Assembly: GCA_017412605.1 (NCBI GenBank)
Contig: JAFPWY010000008.1
Location: 124,001-188,000, forward strand
Reading direction: 5' to 3'
Length of the DNA stretch: 64,000 nt
DNA from: Fibrobacter sp.
GTDB lineage: Bacteria; Fibrobacterota; Fibrobacteria; Fibrobacterales; Fibrobacteraceae
Positions 52,088 to 61,929 of the stretch are shown one piece after another (positions within the stretch are counted from its first letter, which is position 1; each line of letters opens with the position of its first letter). Made by a program: the position numbers and the translations under genes. Below the pieces are notes generated by a model. It ran no database searches. It saw only the letters and a list, made by a program, of their open reading frames with translations, and had not been told where the DNA came from.

Positions 52088-52122
52088 AAAAATAGGGCAC
52101 ACCGCAGGAAACTTGCGTGTCC
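52088..52122 (-). terminator. Possible terminator of the TIGR02171 operon
   Basis: On the minus strand GGACACGCA pairs with TGCGGTGTGCC (one bulge) and is followed by TATTTTTCG, about 27 bases after the stop codon at 52149. Confidence 0.45.
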
Positions 52123-52148
52123 AACATCACTTTTTTACCTGCGAAATC

Positions 52149-53621
52149 TTACCTTTCGCTGACAAGATTCCGAAAATTGTGATTTAGAACAATGTAGAGA
52201 GAATCACGGTACACCACTTCCCAATCCTTTTGCTGTTCAAGCGCCGAGACCAGCTGACCCCAGCGAGCATAATAACGGAGTGGGAAAATGGCACGACCGA
52301 CCTGTAGCGAATCGGCATCGCGCAAGAACAGCGCAGGGTCATCGGCATAGAGCAGATAACGTTCAAAGAAATCCGCCGTCTTGAGGATAAAGCGCCCGTC
52401 AATGTAAATGGGATCGTCCGGATTCACGAATGCGAGATACCCGCCAGCACGGTCGTCGTTGAAAAGTCTCCCTTCATGCGGATGCGAGGCCATCCAGGCG
52501 GCGGCTTCTACCGGCACACGCTGGAAAGCAATCATGGACGAATCGTACATGAGGAGGGAGCGAACCCACAGGCCGAGAAGGAAAAAGAGCAAGCAAGTGG
52601 GAACGACTAGTAGTTGGCGGTTAGGGACGAACGTGACCAAGCCATACAGAAACACAGGCATAAACAGCACGAAGTTGCGCTCGGCAATAAGCGCAAGGAC
52701 TGCCGTTGCAAAAAGGCAGATATGAATCAAGCCGAGCCGCCCCTTGAGCGCATTCCAAACGGCAATCACGAGAGCGACGATACACAGGGCAATCATTACC
52801 ACGCATTCCAGGACATTCTCCCCCGCCATCAGGAGCGTCAAAGGCGAGCGGTTCTCGGCAATCTCGCTTGCAAATACCGCAGCCGACGGACTCATTCCGA
52901 CAAGACGGTCCAGCAGTCCGAACGGATAGAGGAACAGGTTCAGCCCCTCGCCGTGCAGGAAGGGCATCGCAAACAAGGCAAGTACACTGGCGACATGAAA
53001 GAACCGGAACCTTTTCGGCAACTTTATTTTCAACCGCCAGGCATCCAACCATACAGAAACGAGTACCGCCACCGCAAAAAGCGGGCCTAAGATATAAAGC
53101 CCCTGGCACTTGCACCAAAGCCATTGAACGACAAGGACGAAAAGGAGAAGGAAATAGGTTCGAGGCTTGAGGTGTGAGGCACGAAAAATGTGTGGAAGAA
53201 GGTTCCAGTAGATTCCAAGGAACAATAGCGAAAAGAGTACGGGGCGGATTTCGAAGTGATAGCGGAAAATGAAAAGGACTAGTGTAGCAAGCGCAGCACC
53301 GGCAAGTGCAGCGGGCTTACTCAGACTTTCTGCACAAAGTTTCCTTTGCGGCAACAGGAACAGCGCAAAAACGACGCCCCACAGCAAAGCCTTGAACGCA
53401 ACCAGGAGCGGAGCACCCCCTATGCCATAGACAAAGCCCACCACCCTCTGGAAATATTCGTGGACATTGACTACCGGCGAGCGGGAGGGTGTCCAGGTCT
53501 GCACCCACTCGCGAGCGCAAGCCAGATGCCACCAGATATCCGTATCCGTCAACGGAAATACAGAGAACAGGGCGGCGGCGAAAGCCACCAAAATCAACAT
53601 CCTGTTCGTTTTCGCTGACAT
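52149..53621 (-). CDS. Polytopic membrane protein, GT-C-like, last gene of the TIGR02171 operon
   Basis: The product has 490 residues with about ten hydrophobic segments across residues 8-360. An early acidic motif DTDIWWHLACAREW sits in the first extracytoplasmic loop, where GT-C glycosyltransferases that use polyprenyl-phosphate sugars carry their catalytic Asp. The C-terminal 120 residues are soluble (AAAWMASHPHEGRLFNDDRAGGYLAFVNPDDPIYIDGRF). This layout resembles GT39/GT83-like or uncharacterised DUF membrane transferases. The start lies 7 bases after the lipoprotein stop at 53629, so it belongs to the lipoprotein operon. A sugar transferase acting on those lipoproteins is conceivable but not shown. 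Confidence 0.75.
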   Translation of the reverse strand: MSAKTNRMLILVAFAAALFSVFPLTDTDIWWHLACAREWVQTWTPSRSPVVNVHEYFQRVVGFVYGIGGAPLLVAFKALLWGVVFALFLLPQRKLCAESLSKPAALAGAALATLVLFIFRYHFEIRPVLFSLLFLGIYWNLLPHIFRASHLKPRTYFLLLFVLVVQWLWCKCQGLYILGPLFAVAVLVSVWLDAWRLKIKLPKRFRFFHVASVLALFAMPFLHGEGLNLFLYPFGLLDRLVGMSPSAAVFASEIAENRSPLTLLMAGENVLECVVMIALCIVALVIAVWNALKGRLGLIHICLFATAVLALIAERNFVLFMPVFLYGLVTFVPNRQLLVVPTCLLFFLLGLWVRSLLMYDSSMIAFQRVPVEAAAWMASHPHEGRLFNDDRAGGYLAFVNPDDPIYIDGRFILKTADFFERYLLYADDPALFLRDADSLQVGRAIFPLRYYARWGQLVSALEQQKDWEVVYRDSLYIVLNHNFRNLVSER

Positions 53622-53628
53622 CGACAGG

Positions 53629-56394
53629 TCACCTTTTCTTTTTGCTCAAGAGGGAATCCAGCCGGACAGCCATCTTCTTGGCACCCAACAGTCCCAAGTG
53701 GTCATTGTTGCTAAATTCTTCGTAAGTAAAATCGTGATGGCCGTCGTGATATTCGTCCATTACCGTAAAGTTGGGATACGCTTCCGTCAGTTTCTGCACA
53801 GCCTTCTGCATCACCTTGACTGCCTTCCGTGTCGGCCCATAACGGCCCCATGCTCCGGTCTCAAGATATTTCGGAGACTGCGGATAGACAACACCGACAA
53901 TCTGGACATCATAATACCGGGCAAGATCCAGAATTTCCGAAAGACGGCTCAGGTTGTAGACATAGGCGGAACTGTCATGCGCAAACCAGAGAGAATCATT
54001 GGACACATCAGGATCTCCCTCGCCCCATCCTTCCGTAGTCGAGTGGTAAGTGCCACGATGGTATCCGTACAATTCATATTCGTCTTCAGGCGGATTCAAG
54101 GCGTTCCTCGAAATCTCGTCCATATTTTCCGGGACGCCATCGCTCCAGAATCCATGATTCTTGTCGTACTCGTAACCGGGAATGTCCGAGAACCACGCAA
54201 TCCAATTCTCGTCCTTCACGTACCATCTGTCGTAATCCAGCGTAAGCACGACAACCTTCAATTTCGGCATCAGCGGCAAGATGTAATTCTTGATGTAGAA
54301 CAAGGTTCCTGTCAAGTCCTGGGCAGAATAGGACATGTTTATCGAGAAATGCGACTTGATATATGTAGGGTCCATACCAGCAAAAGACCTGGACGAACCA
54401 ATAATTACCGCTTCAGCAGAATCTCTATACTGCCAGAAATAATCCATTTTCACCTTCATGATGCGAGTCGTCACGTCGGACACTCCCGTCATGTAGATGC
54501 AAGCGCTGTCCAGGTCCAAGCCGTCATCGTCTTCAGAGCGGCGTTCATCAGCAAACCAGAGATTCGGATGCCAAAGTTCATCGCCTTCCACAAGGGTATG
54601 CACATCGCCACTGACCACATTCACGAGCACAATTTCCGTATGTGCGCCTTCCGCATTAGAAAGCGTCGCTACGGCGACACCGGATGATCCCGGCGCCCAT
54701 TCCGTATGGTCAAAAGTACGGCCACTCGGAGCAGGAACAGACCGAAGCAGCTTTCCGGCACTATCTGCCAGGAACAAGCGTTCATGCACCCTGTATTTTT
54801 CGCCAACAAACTTCTGTCCGGTCTCGCCTGCAAAATCCAGGAAAAGGGTTCGCTTGGATCCGTCCTTCGCTAGAGAAGCGTTGCAAGCCTGTTCTCCACC
54901 ATACCACACCGTATCGTAAGCATTGTCCTCGACCGTAGAGCCCGATTCGGCGATACGTGCACGCAGCAACCTCGCCCCCGATACGGCAAGCGTTCCGTCT
55001 TCACTTATTCCGCCATGGTACGCTCCATCAAAAAGTTTCCGAGGCTTGCCGAACTTTCCCCCGGCAAAAGGCACTTCCCAGGTAGAAGTCGCCTTGAATG
55101 CGCCCTCATCCTTGTTGTTGCCCGCATCGCTTACATACACGATAACCGTATCACCGCTGTCAAGGACTCTCCACCGAGGAATCGCGGCACTCTTCACATC
55201 CAGTTTCACAAGATTCGTCCCTTCCGCATTCAGATCGCGCACATACAGCCGAGAACGTCCCGAAACGCCTTCAAGACCGGTACAGAAAGCCACCTTTTTA
55301 CCATCGGGCGATATTTCTGGATGATACACACTGAGCGTATCGTTTATCTCGATGACCGACATGCCGCTTCCCAGATAGTCGATATAGGCAAGGTTTCCGG
55401 ATACATCGTCGCGGAAAGCCAGTTTCACCTTGTTAGAATGCGTATACATTTGCAGCTTCGACAAACTAGCTACAGGAACGACCCTCGAGAAGGACACGTC
55501 GCCACTGGCCGTCATCCAGGTCGGATTGGAGATGGAGCCATATGCCAGACGGAACCCCACATATTCCGCAAACATCGAAGAAGTCACGGTATAGACATCC
55601 CCACGGCTGTAGCGCGTTATAGAAGAAGCCCCATTGCGGTAGCTTCCCCCCTTAAGGATCCTCTCTTCAAGGGAGCCCCCGTCCGAAGCCCCCACGTAGT
55701 TGGAAACAACCGTATCGCGGAATTTTCCAAGCCAGTCATTCACCCACTCCATCGCATTGCCAATCATATCACAGATTTCGTCTTCTTCGGCAAGGCTGCA
55801 AACTGGGTGCAACTTGTAATCCGAATTTTCGGCAGTCCAACCTTTGGCGCTCTCCCAATTTTTTGATGCGGCATACACCCATTCCGCCTCCGTGGGTAAA
55901 CGGACCGCATTGACTTCGGGATGGAACACGAGGCCTTCTAGATGAATACAATGATGTTCCCGGTCATAGGTCACCGAACTGTACGTATACGACGTATCAA
56001 CGTTCCAAGCCTTGCTCTTTGCATTTGCATAAAGGACCGCATCATAATAGGTAACGTTTGTCACCGGGACATTCTCATCTTCGCAATTGACCGCATAACC
56101 ATGCGATGGTCCCATCAGGTTATTAAACTCGCCGCAGGTGACCTCATGGCGCATCATGAAAACGCCGTCTTCCAAAACAACGCGCATTTGCGGACGTTCG
56201 CTTGCAGGAGCCTTCTTGTTGTTGGTTCCCAGCAAGACTTCTACATTGGCATCACTGATCCGGCGCCAATCCCTTTCCAATTCAGAACTATTGTCCACCG
56301 GCGTTTCCGCGTTGGGGGGAGCAAGGTCAACCGACGAACATGCGAACAGACACAAGCCAAACAGTCCCACCGTCATCTTATTGATAATACGCAT
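53629..56394 (-). CDS. TIGR02171-type lipoprotein, full length (paralogue 1)
   Basis: The product has 921 residues. Lipobox LFAC (Cys19 or so). FGE/SUMF1-like fold about 45-275 (RLPTEAEWVYA, GNAMEWVNDWLG, ILKGGSYRN, YSRGDVYTV, GFRLAYG); the Cys residues needed for formylglycine formation are replaced, so it is not a formylglycine enzyme. The propeller region runs from about 305 to 610 (YHPEISPDGKKVAFCTGLEG). The SGNH-like domain (about 645-921) has GSSRSFAGMDP, GVVYPQSPKYL and a late NNDHLGLLGAKK, which would supply Ser, Asp and His. The ATG at 56394 follows GGAG at 5 bases. The product differs from its neighbours mostly in the SGNH region. Confidence 0.86.
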   Translation of the reverse strand: MRIINKMTVGLFGLCLFACSSVDLAPPNAETPVDNSSELERDWRRISDANVEVLLGTNNKKAPASERPQMRVVLEDGVFMMRHEVTCGEFNNLMGPSHGYAVNCEDENVPVTNVTYYDAVLYANAKSKAWNVDTSYTYSSVTYDREHHCIHLEGLVFHPEVNAVRLPTEAEWVYAASKNWESAKGWTAENSDYKLHPVCSLAEEDEICDMIGNAMEWVNDWLGKFRDTVVSNYVGASDGGSLEERILKGGSYRNGASSITRYSRGDVYTVTSSMFAEYVGFRLAYGSISNPTWMTASGDVSFSRVVPVASLSKLQMYTHSNKVKLAFRDDVSGNLAYIDYLGSGMSVIEINDTLSVYHPEISPDGKKVAFCTGLEGVSGRSRLYVRDLNAEGTNLVKLDVKSAAIPRWRVLDSGDTVIVYVSDAGNNKDEGAFKATSTWEVPFAGGKFGKPRKLFDGAYHGGISEDGTLAVSGARLLRARIAESGSTVEDNAYDTVWYGGEQACNASLAKDGSKRTLFLDFAGETGQKFVGEKYRVHERLFLADSAGKLLRSVPAPSGRTFDHTEWAPGSSGVAVATLSNAEGAHTEIVLVNVVSGDVHTLVEGDELWHPNLWFADERRSEDDDGLDLDSACIYMTGVSDVTTRIMKVKMDYFWQYRDSAEAVIIGSSRSFAGMDPTYIKSHFSINMSYSAQDLTGTLFYIKNYILPLMPKLKVVVLTLDYDRWYVKDENWIAWFSDIPGYEYDKNHGFWSDGVPENMDEISRNALNPPEDEYELYGYHRGTYHSTTEGWGEGDPDVSNDSLWFAHDSSAYVYNLSRLSEILDLARYYDVQIVGVVYPQSPKYLETGAWGRYGPTRKAVKVMQKAVQKLTEAYPNFTVMDEYHDGHHDFTYEEFSNNDHLGLLGAKKMAVRLDSLLSKKKR

Positions 56395-56410
56395 GGTCAC
56401 TCCGTAAATA

Positions 56411-59134
56411 TTACAAGCCCTTCAGCTTGGCATCAACCCTTTCACTCATCTTATAAGCACCAATATAGCTCAGATGGTCCATATTGTAGCCCATAGATTC
56501 GTCCTTGTAATCGTGATCTCCCCACTTATTTTCATCCATCCACACGATATCGTACTTTTGGAGGGAATCAAATAATTCCTTTGTAACAGAGCGTCTCGGG
56601 CCGTATATCCCGTATGCCCCCGTATCTTTGTATCCAGCATGGCGAGGAATCACAAGAGCAACAACAGTCACCTTGTGTTTCTTGCACATATCAACAATGG
56701 ATTCGAACACTTTCATGTTCACATCGACAATCGCATCGTCCAAATTCATCGCCATCGTATCTACGGCCACATCAGGAGTATACCAGGACGTTGACGGCAA
56801 CAGGAAATTCTCGAAATCGTAAGGATGCATCAGAACGGAAATGGGTTTCGGAGCATCCTTTACCGCCTCGATAAACCCGTTCGGGATGCTGTCCACCCAG
56901 AATCCGTGATTGGCATCGTAAGCATAGCCGACTGCATTTTCCAAAACGGGATTCCAAGATTCATCGGCGTTACGCCAGAACATATCGGGCGAAATTTCCA
57001 AGACAAGGTACTTGAAACGAGGCAGATGATTGAACATGTAATTTTTCAACAGATATTCCGCACCGTAGAGGTCGCCCGAAGAATACGCCATGTTCAACAT
57101 ATTCACCGACGTGAACGATTTTTCGTACAAGCCGAACAACATGCGAGAGCTGCCCATCGCCACCGCCGTGACAGAATCCATGCGGGTCCAGAAGTTTTCC
57201 ATTTTCACGCGGAGTTCCACAGAGTAATAGGGCAAGCGGTCGCTGTAGTACATGCCGGCACTATCAATATTCACGTTGCCCTCGCCATTCATCGACAACT
57301 CCGGATTGACCCACAGGCAGGGATGCCACAGTTCATCACTCTCGGCAAGGATAATCGTACTGGAATCGCCCAAATCCGTCAGCGAGATTTGCGAATGGTT
57401 TCCGGAAGACGTCACCAGCGTTCCCACAATCAAATTCGTATTCGACACCCACTCCACATGATCGAACGTATATCCCTCAGGAGCCTTAACGGACTGAATT
57501 AACCGTCCTGTACTGTCGGCAACTAGAATATATTCATGGACAGCGTATTTTTCGCCCACAAAGTTGTCTTCGGTTCTATCTCCAAAATCCAGGAATGCCG
57601 TTCGTTTAGAACCATCCTTAGAAAGAGAAACGTTACAAGCCTGCTTGCCACCATACCAAAGGGAATCTTTGTCCGACATCCGGGCGCGCAACAGCCTCGC
57701 TCCAGAAACAGCAAGACCAAGGTCATCACTAACGCCACCGTTGTAGGTTCCGTCAAACAGTTTTTGGGGTTTCCCAAACTTGCCGCCAGAGAAACCGACC
57801 AGCCAAGTTGACTGCGCCTTCCAGGTTGCCTCGTCGTCATTTGTTCCGCAATCGGTCACGTAGACAATCACCGTGTCCCCAGCCTCGGTCACTTTCCAGC
57901 GGGGAATGGCTGCACTTTCCACATCCAACCTGACCACCTTGGAATCCACAGCCTTCAAGTCACGCACATAGAGGGTCGACTTTCCGGGAACCCCCTCGGC
58001 CTTCGTGCAGAACGCGACCTTGCTTCCATCGGGCGAAATGTCGGGATGGTAGGAATCAATCGTATCGGCAATTTCCAGAACAGATAGCGTCCCGTTCATG
58101 TAATCGATAAAGGCGATATTCCCCGAATTCTCGTTACGGAACGCCAGCTTGGAATGGAAAGTCCCCGTTTTTGTACGCACATTCATCGATGATGCCGTGG
58201 GGAAAACCCTGGAACTCGTAGCGACCCCATTTTCACTGAGCCACACAGGATCCGGAATTGCCCCAAAGGCAAGGCGGAAACCGACATAGGGGGCAACCGT
58301 CGACGAGGTCACCGTATAAATATCCCCACGGGAATAGAGATTAATCGCGGCAATGTCGTCCCTGTAGGAACCGCCCTTGAGAACACGTTCCCCGAGGCTG
58401 CCACCATCAGGAGCTCCGACATAGTTCACGACCGTCGTATCGCGGAAAAAGCCCAGCCAGTCGTTCACCCACTCCTTGACGTTCCCTTCCATATCGCAAA
58501 GTCCCGAAGTGCGAGCGCCCTTGGTGCAATAGTCGTGCAAATCGTAGCCAGAATTTCCGCCATTCCAGGATATTTCCGGAACAAAATCAAGGGACGCCGC
58601 ATACACCCATTCCGCTTCTGTCGGCAATCGGTAGCCTTCAACGTCAGGATGGAAAACAAGGTCTGCCATGTTGATGCAGTTCCCGATATTGTTGAAGTTC
58701 TTCTGCGAGTACGAGTAAACCGTATCATAACCTTCACTCATACTTTTTTTATTAGCCATCAAGATAGCGTCGTAGTAGGTAATGTTACGAATGGGCAAGA
58801 AACGGTTTTCTTCGTCGGCTGCGCCTCCCATCACCTCGGCATACTCGGCATGAGTGACTTCATGAGCGCTGATAGAATAATCGTAGGTGAATTCCACCTT
58901 CATGCGGGGACGTTCACGCGATGTCGAAAGCGTGTCGTCTGTACCCAAAAAAACAGAATATCCCGTAGAACGGATTTTCACCATTCCCAAATGTTGCAGG
59001 TCGTTTTCCGCATAGTCGTATCCTTCCTGAACATTTGGAATATTAGGCTGCGACAATTTCTCTATGGAATCCGTGCACGCCAAAAAAACAGGAACCAAGA
59101 CAACTAAAAAGAAAAACCGAATAGACCTCGTCAT
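56411..59134 (-). CDS. TIGR02171-type lipoprotein, full length (paralogue 2)
   Basis: The product has 907 residues. Signal and lipobox FLAC (MTRSIRFFFLVVLVPVFLACTDS). FGE-like fold about 50-280 (HEVTHAEYAEVMGG, RLPTEAEWVYA, GNVKEWVNDWLGFF, VLKGGSYRD) and then propeller blades (YHPDISPDGSKVAFCTKAEG). The SGNH-like region carries GSSRMLFGLYE, VVALVIPRHAGY (where paralogue 1 has VYPQSPKY) and a late DHLSYIGAYKM. CTG (Thr-Gly) after the lipobox Cys is absent here. Spacing to the neighbouring genes is 16 and 26 bases. It is the paralogue most different in the nucleophile loop. Confidence 0.86.
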   Translation of the reverse strand: MTRSIRFFFLVVLVPVFLACTDSIEKLSQPNIPNVQEGYDYAENDLQHLGMVKIRSTGYSVFLGTDDTLSTSRERPRMKVEFTYDYSISAHEVTHAEYAEVMGGAADEENRFLPIRNITYYDAILMANKKSMSEGYDTVYSYSQKNFNNIGNCINMADLVFHPDVEGYRLPTEAEWVYAASLDFVPEISWNGGNSGYDLHDYCTKGARTSGLCDMEGNVKEWVNDWLGFFRDTTVVNYVGAPDGGSLGERVLKGGSYRDDIAAINLYSRGDIYTVTSSTVAPYVGFRLAFGAIPDPVWLSENGVATSSRVFPTASSMNVRTKTGTFHSKLAFRNENSGNIAFIDYMNGTLSVLEIADTIDSYHPDISPDGSKVAFCTKAEGVPGKSTLYVRDLKAVDSKVVRLDVESAAIPRWKVTEAGDTVIVYVTDCGTNDDEATWKAQSTWLVGFSGGKFGKPQKLFDGTYNGGVSDDLGLAVSGARLLRARMSDKDSLWYGGKQACNVSLSKDGSKRTAFLDFGDRTEDNFVGEKYAVHEYILVADSTGRLIQSVKAPEGYTFDHVEWVSNTNLIVGTLVTSSGNHSQISLTDLGDSSTIILAESDELWHPCLWVNPELSMNGEGNVNIDSAGMYYSDRLPYYSVELRVKMENFWTRMDSVTAVAMGSSRMLFGLYEKSFTSVNMLNMAYSSGDLYGAEYLLKNYMFNHLPRFKYLVLEISPDMFWRNADESWNPVLENAVGYAYDANHGFWVDSIPNGFIEAVKDAPKPISVLMHPYDFENFLLPSTSWYTPDVAVDTMAMNLDDAIVDVNMKVFESIVDMCKKHKVTVVALVIPRHAGYKDTGAYGIYGPRRSVTKELFDSLQKYDIVWMDENKWGDHDYKDESMGYNMDHLSYIGAYKMSERVDAKLKGL

Positions 59135-59160
59135 GATACCCGTAAATATACAAACACACG

Positions 59161-61908
59161 CTAAGGTGGCGTTATACCTTCCAAGCTATCAAGCAGCGTA
59201 TTCAAACGGGCTGTTAACACTTCTGCGCCCAATCCGCTCAAATGATCCCTATTGGAGGCCATGGGATTACTATAGTCGTGGTCTCCCATCTTATTTTCGT
59301 CCCAGAATATAAAATGCGGGTAAACGGATTTCAGATCCTGGATTTCCTTCAACAATGCCGGGGCCTCGCTCCTGCGAATCCCGTAACGTCCAAACGAGCC
59401 CGTATTCTTGAAATTCGGACTTTGCGGGAAAACAATGCCGATAACGTACACATTATGGTTTTCTGCAATTTTCAGAATATTTTCGAAATGCGCAAGAGCC
59501 GCATAGAAATTCTCCGAGTGGGAATCCATCCACGTACTGTCAAAATCAACACTCGGCTCATCTTCCCAATCCCCCGGGGTCGAATAATCGTATCCCATCG
59601 TACTCAACAGATGCGTTGCGTAGTATTCCAAGCCCAACGAAATCTGGGTCAGTTCAGCAAGTCCCTCCGGGTATCCGTTTTTCCAGAAATCATGGTTCTC
59701 GTCGTAAACATACCCCGGATGCTTTTTGTAATCCATGTAGAAGAAATTGTATTCGCTTTGTTCATCCTTGTGCCACAAGTCGATGTCCAAAGAAACGACA
59801 AGGTACTTCAGGTTCTTCACATGGGGGAAAACATAATTACTGGCAAGGTAATCCGAGACCACCATCATATTCGGGACATTGGACATATTCAACATCCTAA
59901 AGGGTTCCCGCATGTTTTGAGGGATAATTCCCCCTTGAGAACGCGACGATCCTAGCACAACCACGTTGGCCCAGTCCCTGTACGTCCATAGCAATTCAAG
60001 TTTATAGCGCAAGATAATCGCCGTAACATCGTCCGCCACCTTAAAGTAGAGGCCGGCGCTGTCCAAATCAAGCGAGACATTTTGCACGGCATTCCCCTGT
60101 TGGCTCCACAAGGCGGGATGCCAAAGTTCATCCCCTTCGGCAAGGTCTACGATACTCCCGTCGAGAAGGTTTACAAGGACAATCTTCTCGTGAGCGCCAT
60201 TGGAATTCGTCAATGTTGCAACAGCCATGTCCCCAGCCGAGCCCCATTCGCTATGATCAAACGTATAACCCGCAGGCGCCACAACTGAACGAATCAGGTT
60301 TCCAACGCTATCCACCACCAGGATTCTCGCATGCGTGCTATAGTTTTCACCAACAAAAGTCCGTCCTGTCATTCCCCCAAAATCCAGGAACAACGTACGC
60401 TTGCTGCCATCCTTGGCCAAAGAAGCATTGCAGGCCTGTTCCCCATTATACCAAATAACGTCCTGTCCCAAGACATTTGCCCGAAGAAGGCGGGCTCCAG
60501 TCACCGCAAACAAATTATCGTTACTGACACCACCATGATACGCCCCGTCGAACAGTTTCTCTGGGACACCAAAGACGCCGTTAGCAAACCGCACTTGCCA
60601 AGTAGAAGCCAACTTGAAGGTAGCGTCATCCGCATTATTGCCAGCATCCGTCACGTAAACAATAGCGGTATCGCCATTTGCCAGAACACGCCAACGCGGG
60701 ATAGCAGCCGATTCCACTTCCAGTTTCACGAGGTTTGTTCCATCAGCATTCAAGTCCCGCACATAGAGAGCAGACTTGCCCGGCACGCCCTCAAGGCCCG
60801 TACAGAAAGCGACCTTCTTTCCGTCGGGAGAAATGTCCGGATGGTATGCATCGATCGTATCTGCAATTTCAACTACCGAAAGCACGCCTTCTGCATAATC
60901 AACAAATGCGATATTCCCCGTCTGATCGTTGCGGAAAGCAAGCTTCGTGCGGAACGTACCCGTCATAGAGCGGATTGTCGATGAGCTCGCCAACAAGAGC
61001 AAACGGCTCGTCGTCGCATTTCCACTCGAGTTCATCCAGGTCGCCCCGGGAATCTTACCGAAGGCAAGTCTGAATCCGACATAATCAGCACGCGTCGAAG
61101 AAGTCACCGTATAGATATCGCCACGGGAGAAAATGTTCAAGGCAGAAGGATCTGTGCGATAGCCGCCGCCCTTGACAATGCGCTGTCCAAGAGAGCCCCC
61201 ATCGGGAGCACCCACGTAATTCGACAGCGTCGTATCGCGGAAGTTGCCGAGCCAGTCATTCACCCACTCCATCGCATTCCCGGCCATGTCACAAAGAGCA
61301 TTTTCATCAGCAACAGCCGAACAAACGTCATGCAGCACGTAGCCCGAATTACCGGCATTCCAACTCAAATCAAGGTCCCAACTCTGAACCGCAGCAAAGA
61401 CCCATTCCGCCTCGGTCGGCAGGCGGTACCCGTCAACATCCGGATGGAAAGCAAAGCCCTCCAAGTTCGTGCAATGACCTTCCGCATCAAGATCCGCCTG
61501 GACATAGGAATAAACCGTATCGAAATTTTCAGCCTTACTCCGGGCATTGGCAAATAAAACCGCATCGTAATAGGTCAAATTCGTGGCAGGAAGATTTTCG
61601 CCGGCACATTGCAAAAAGGCGCCTGTAATAGGCATCATCAAGCTATTGTATTCTCCGCACGTCACCTCATGACGCCCAATCAGAAAATCATAATCGAAAT
61701 GCACCGGCATTATCGGGCGCTCATTAGCCTTCGCCGTAGCAACATCCGTTCCCAATATGACCTGCTGCGTATTCGACGCAACTCCAAGCATCCCCGGCAG
61801 AGATTCCTCTGCATACAACGCGGGGAGAGCTTCCGTCGACGAATCGTCAGAACCCACACATGCAGACAAAAATATGACTGAAATTATGGCAATTAAGGCC
61901 AACTTCAT
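59161..61908 (-). CDS. TIGR02171-type lipoprotein, full length (paralogue 3)
   Basis: The product has 915 residues. Lipobox LSAC (MKLALIAIISVIFLSACVGS). FGE-like fold (CGEYNSLMMP, RLPTEAEWVFA, GNAMEWVNDWLG, IVKGGGYRT, FSRGDIYTV, GFRLAFG), propeller (YHPDISPDGKKVAFCTGLEG, AIPRWRVLANGDTAIVYVTD), and SGNH-like domain with GSSRSQGGI, YVIGIVFPQSPNFKNTG and a late RDHLSGLGAEV. It is closest to paralogue 1 in the propeller. It ends with ITPP. Read from the same transcript as its neighbours (26 and 21 bases apart). Confidence 0.86.
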   Translation of the reverse strand: MKLALIAIISVIFLSACVGSDDSSTEALPALYAEESLPGMLGVASNTQQVILGTDVATAKANERPIMPVHFDYDFLIGRHEVTCGEYNSLMMPITGAFLQCAGENLPATNLTYYDAVLFANARSKAENFDTVYSYVQADLDAEGHCTNLEGFAFHPDVDGYRLPTEAEWVFAAVQSWDLDLSWNAGNSGYVLHDVCSAVADENALCDMAGNAMEWVNDWLGNFRDTTLSNYVGAPDGGSLGQRIVKGGGYRTDPSALNIFSRGDIYTVTSSTRADYVGFRLAFGKIPGATWMNSSGNATTSRLLLLASSSTIRSMTGTFRTKLAFRNDQTGNIAFVDYAEGVLSVVEIADTIDAYHPDISPDGKKVAFCTGLEGVPGKSALYVRDLNADGTNLVKLEVESAAIPRWRVLANGDTAIVYVTDAGNNADDATFKLASTWQVRFANGVFGVPEKLFDGAYHGGVSNDNLFAVTGARLLRANVLGQDVIWYNGEQACNASLAKDGSKRTLFLDFGGMTGRTFVGENYSTHARILVVDSVGNLIRSVVAPAGYTFDHSEWGSAGDMAVATLTNSNGAHEKIVLVNLLDGSIVDLAEGDELWHPALWSQQGNAVQNVSLDLDSAGLYFKVADDVTAIILRYKLELLWTYRDWANVVVLGSSRSQGGIIPQNMREPFRMLNMSNVPNMMVVSDYLASNYVFPHVKNLKYLVVSLDIDLWHKDEQSEYNFFYMDYKKHPGYVYDENHDFWKNGYPEGLAELTQISLGLEYYATHLLSTMGYDYSTPGDWEDEPSVDFDSTWMDSHSENFYAALAHFENILKIAENHNVYVIGIVFPQSPNFKNTGSFGRYGIRRSEAPALLKEIQDLKSVYPHFIFWDENKMGDHDYSNPMASNRDHLSGLGAEVLTARLNTLLDSLEGITPP

Positions 61909-61929
61909 GTTTTTAAAAATAAAAAAACA

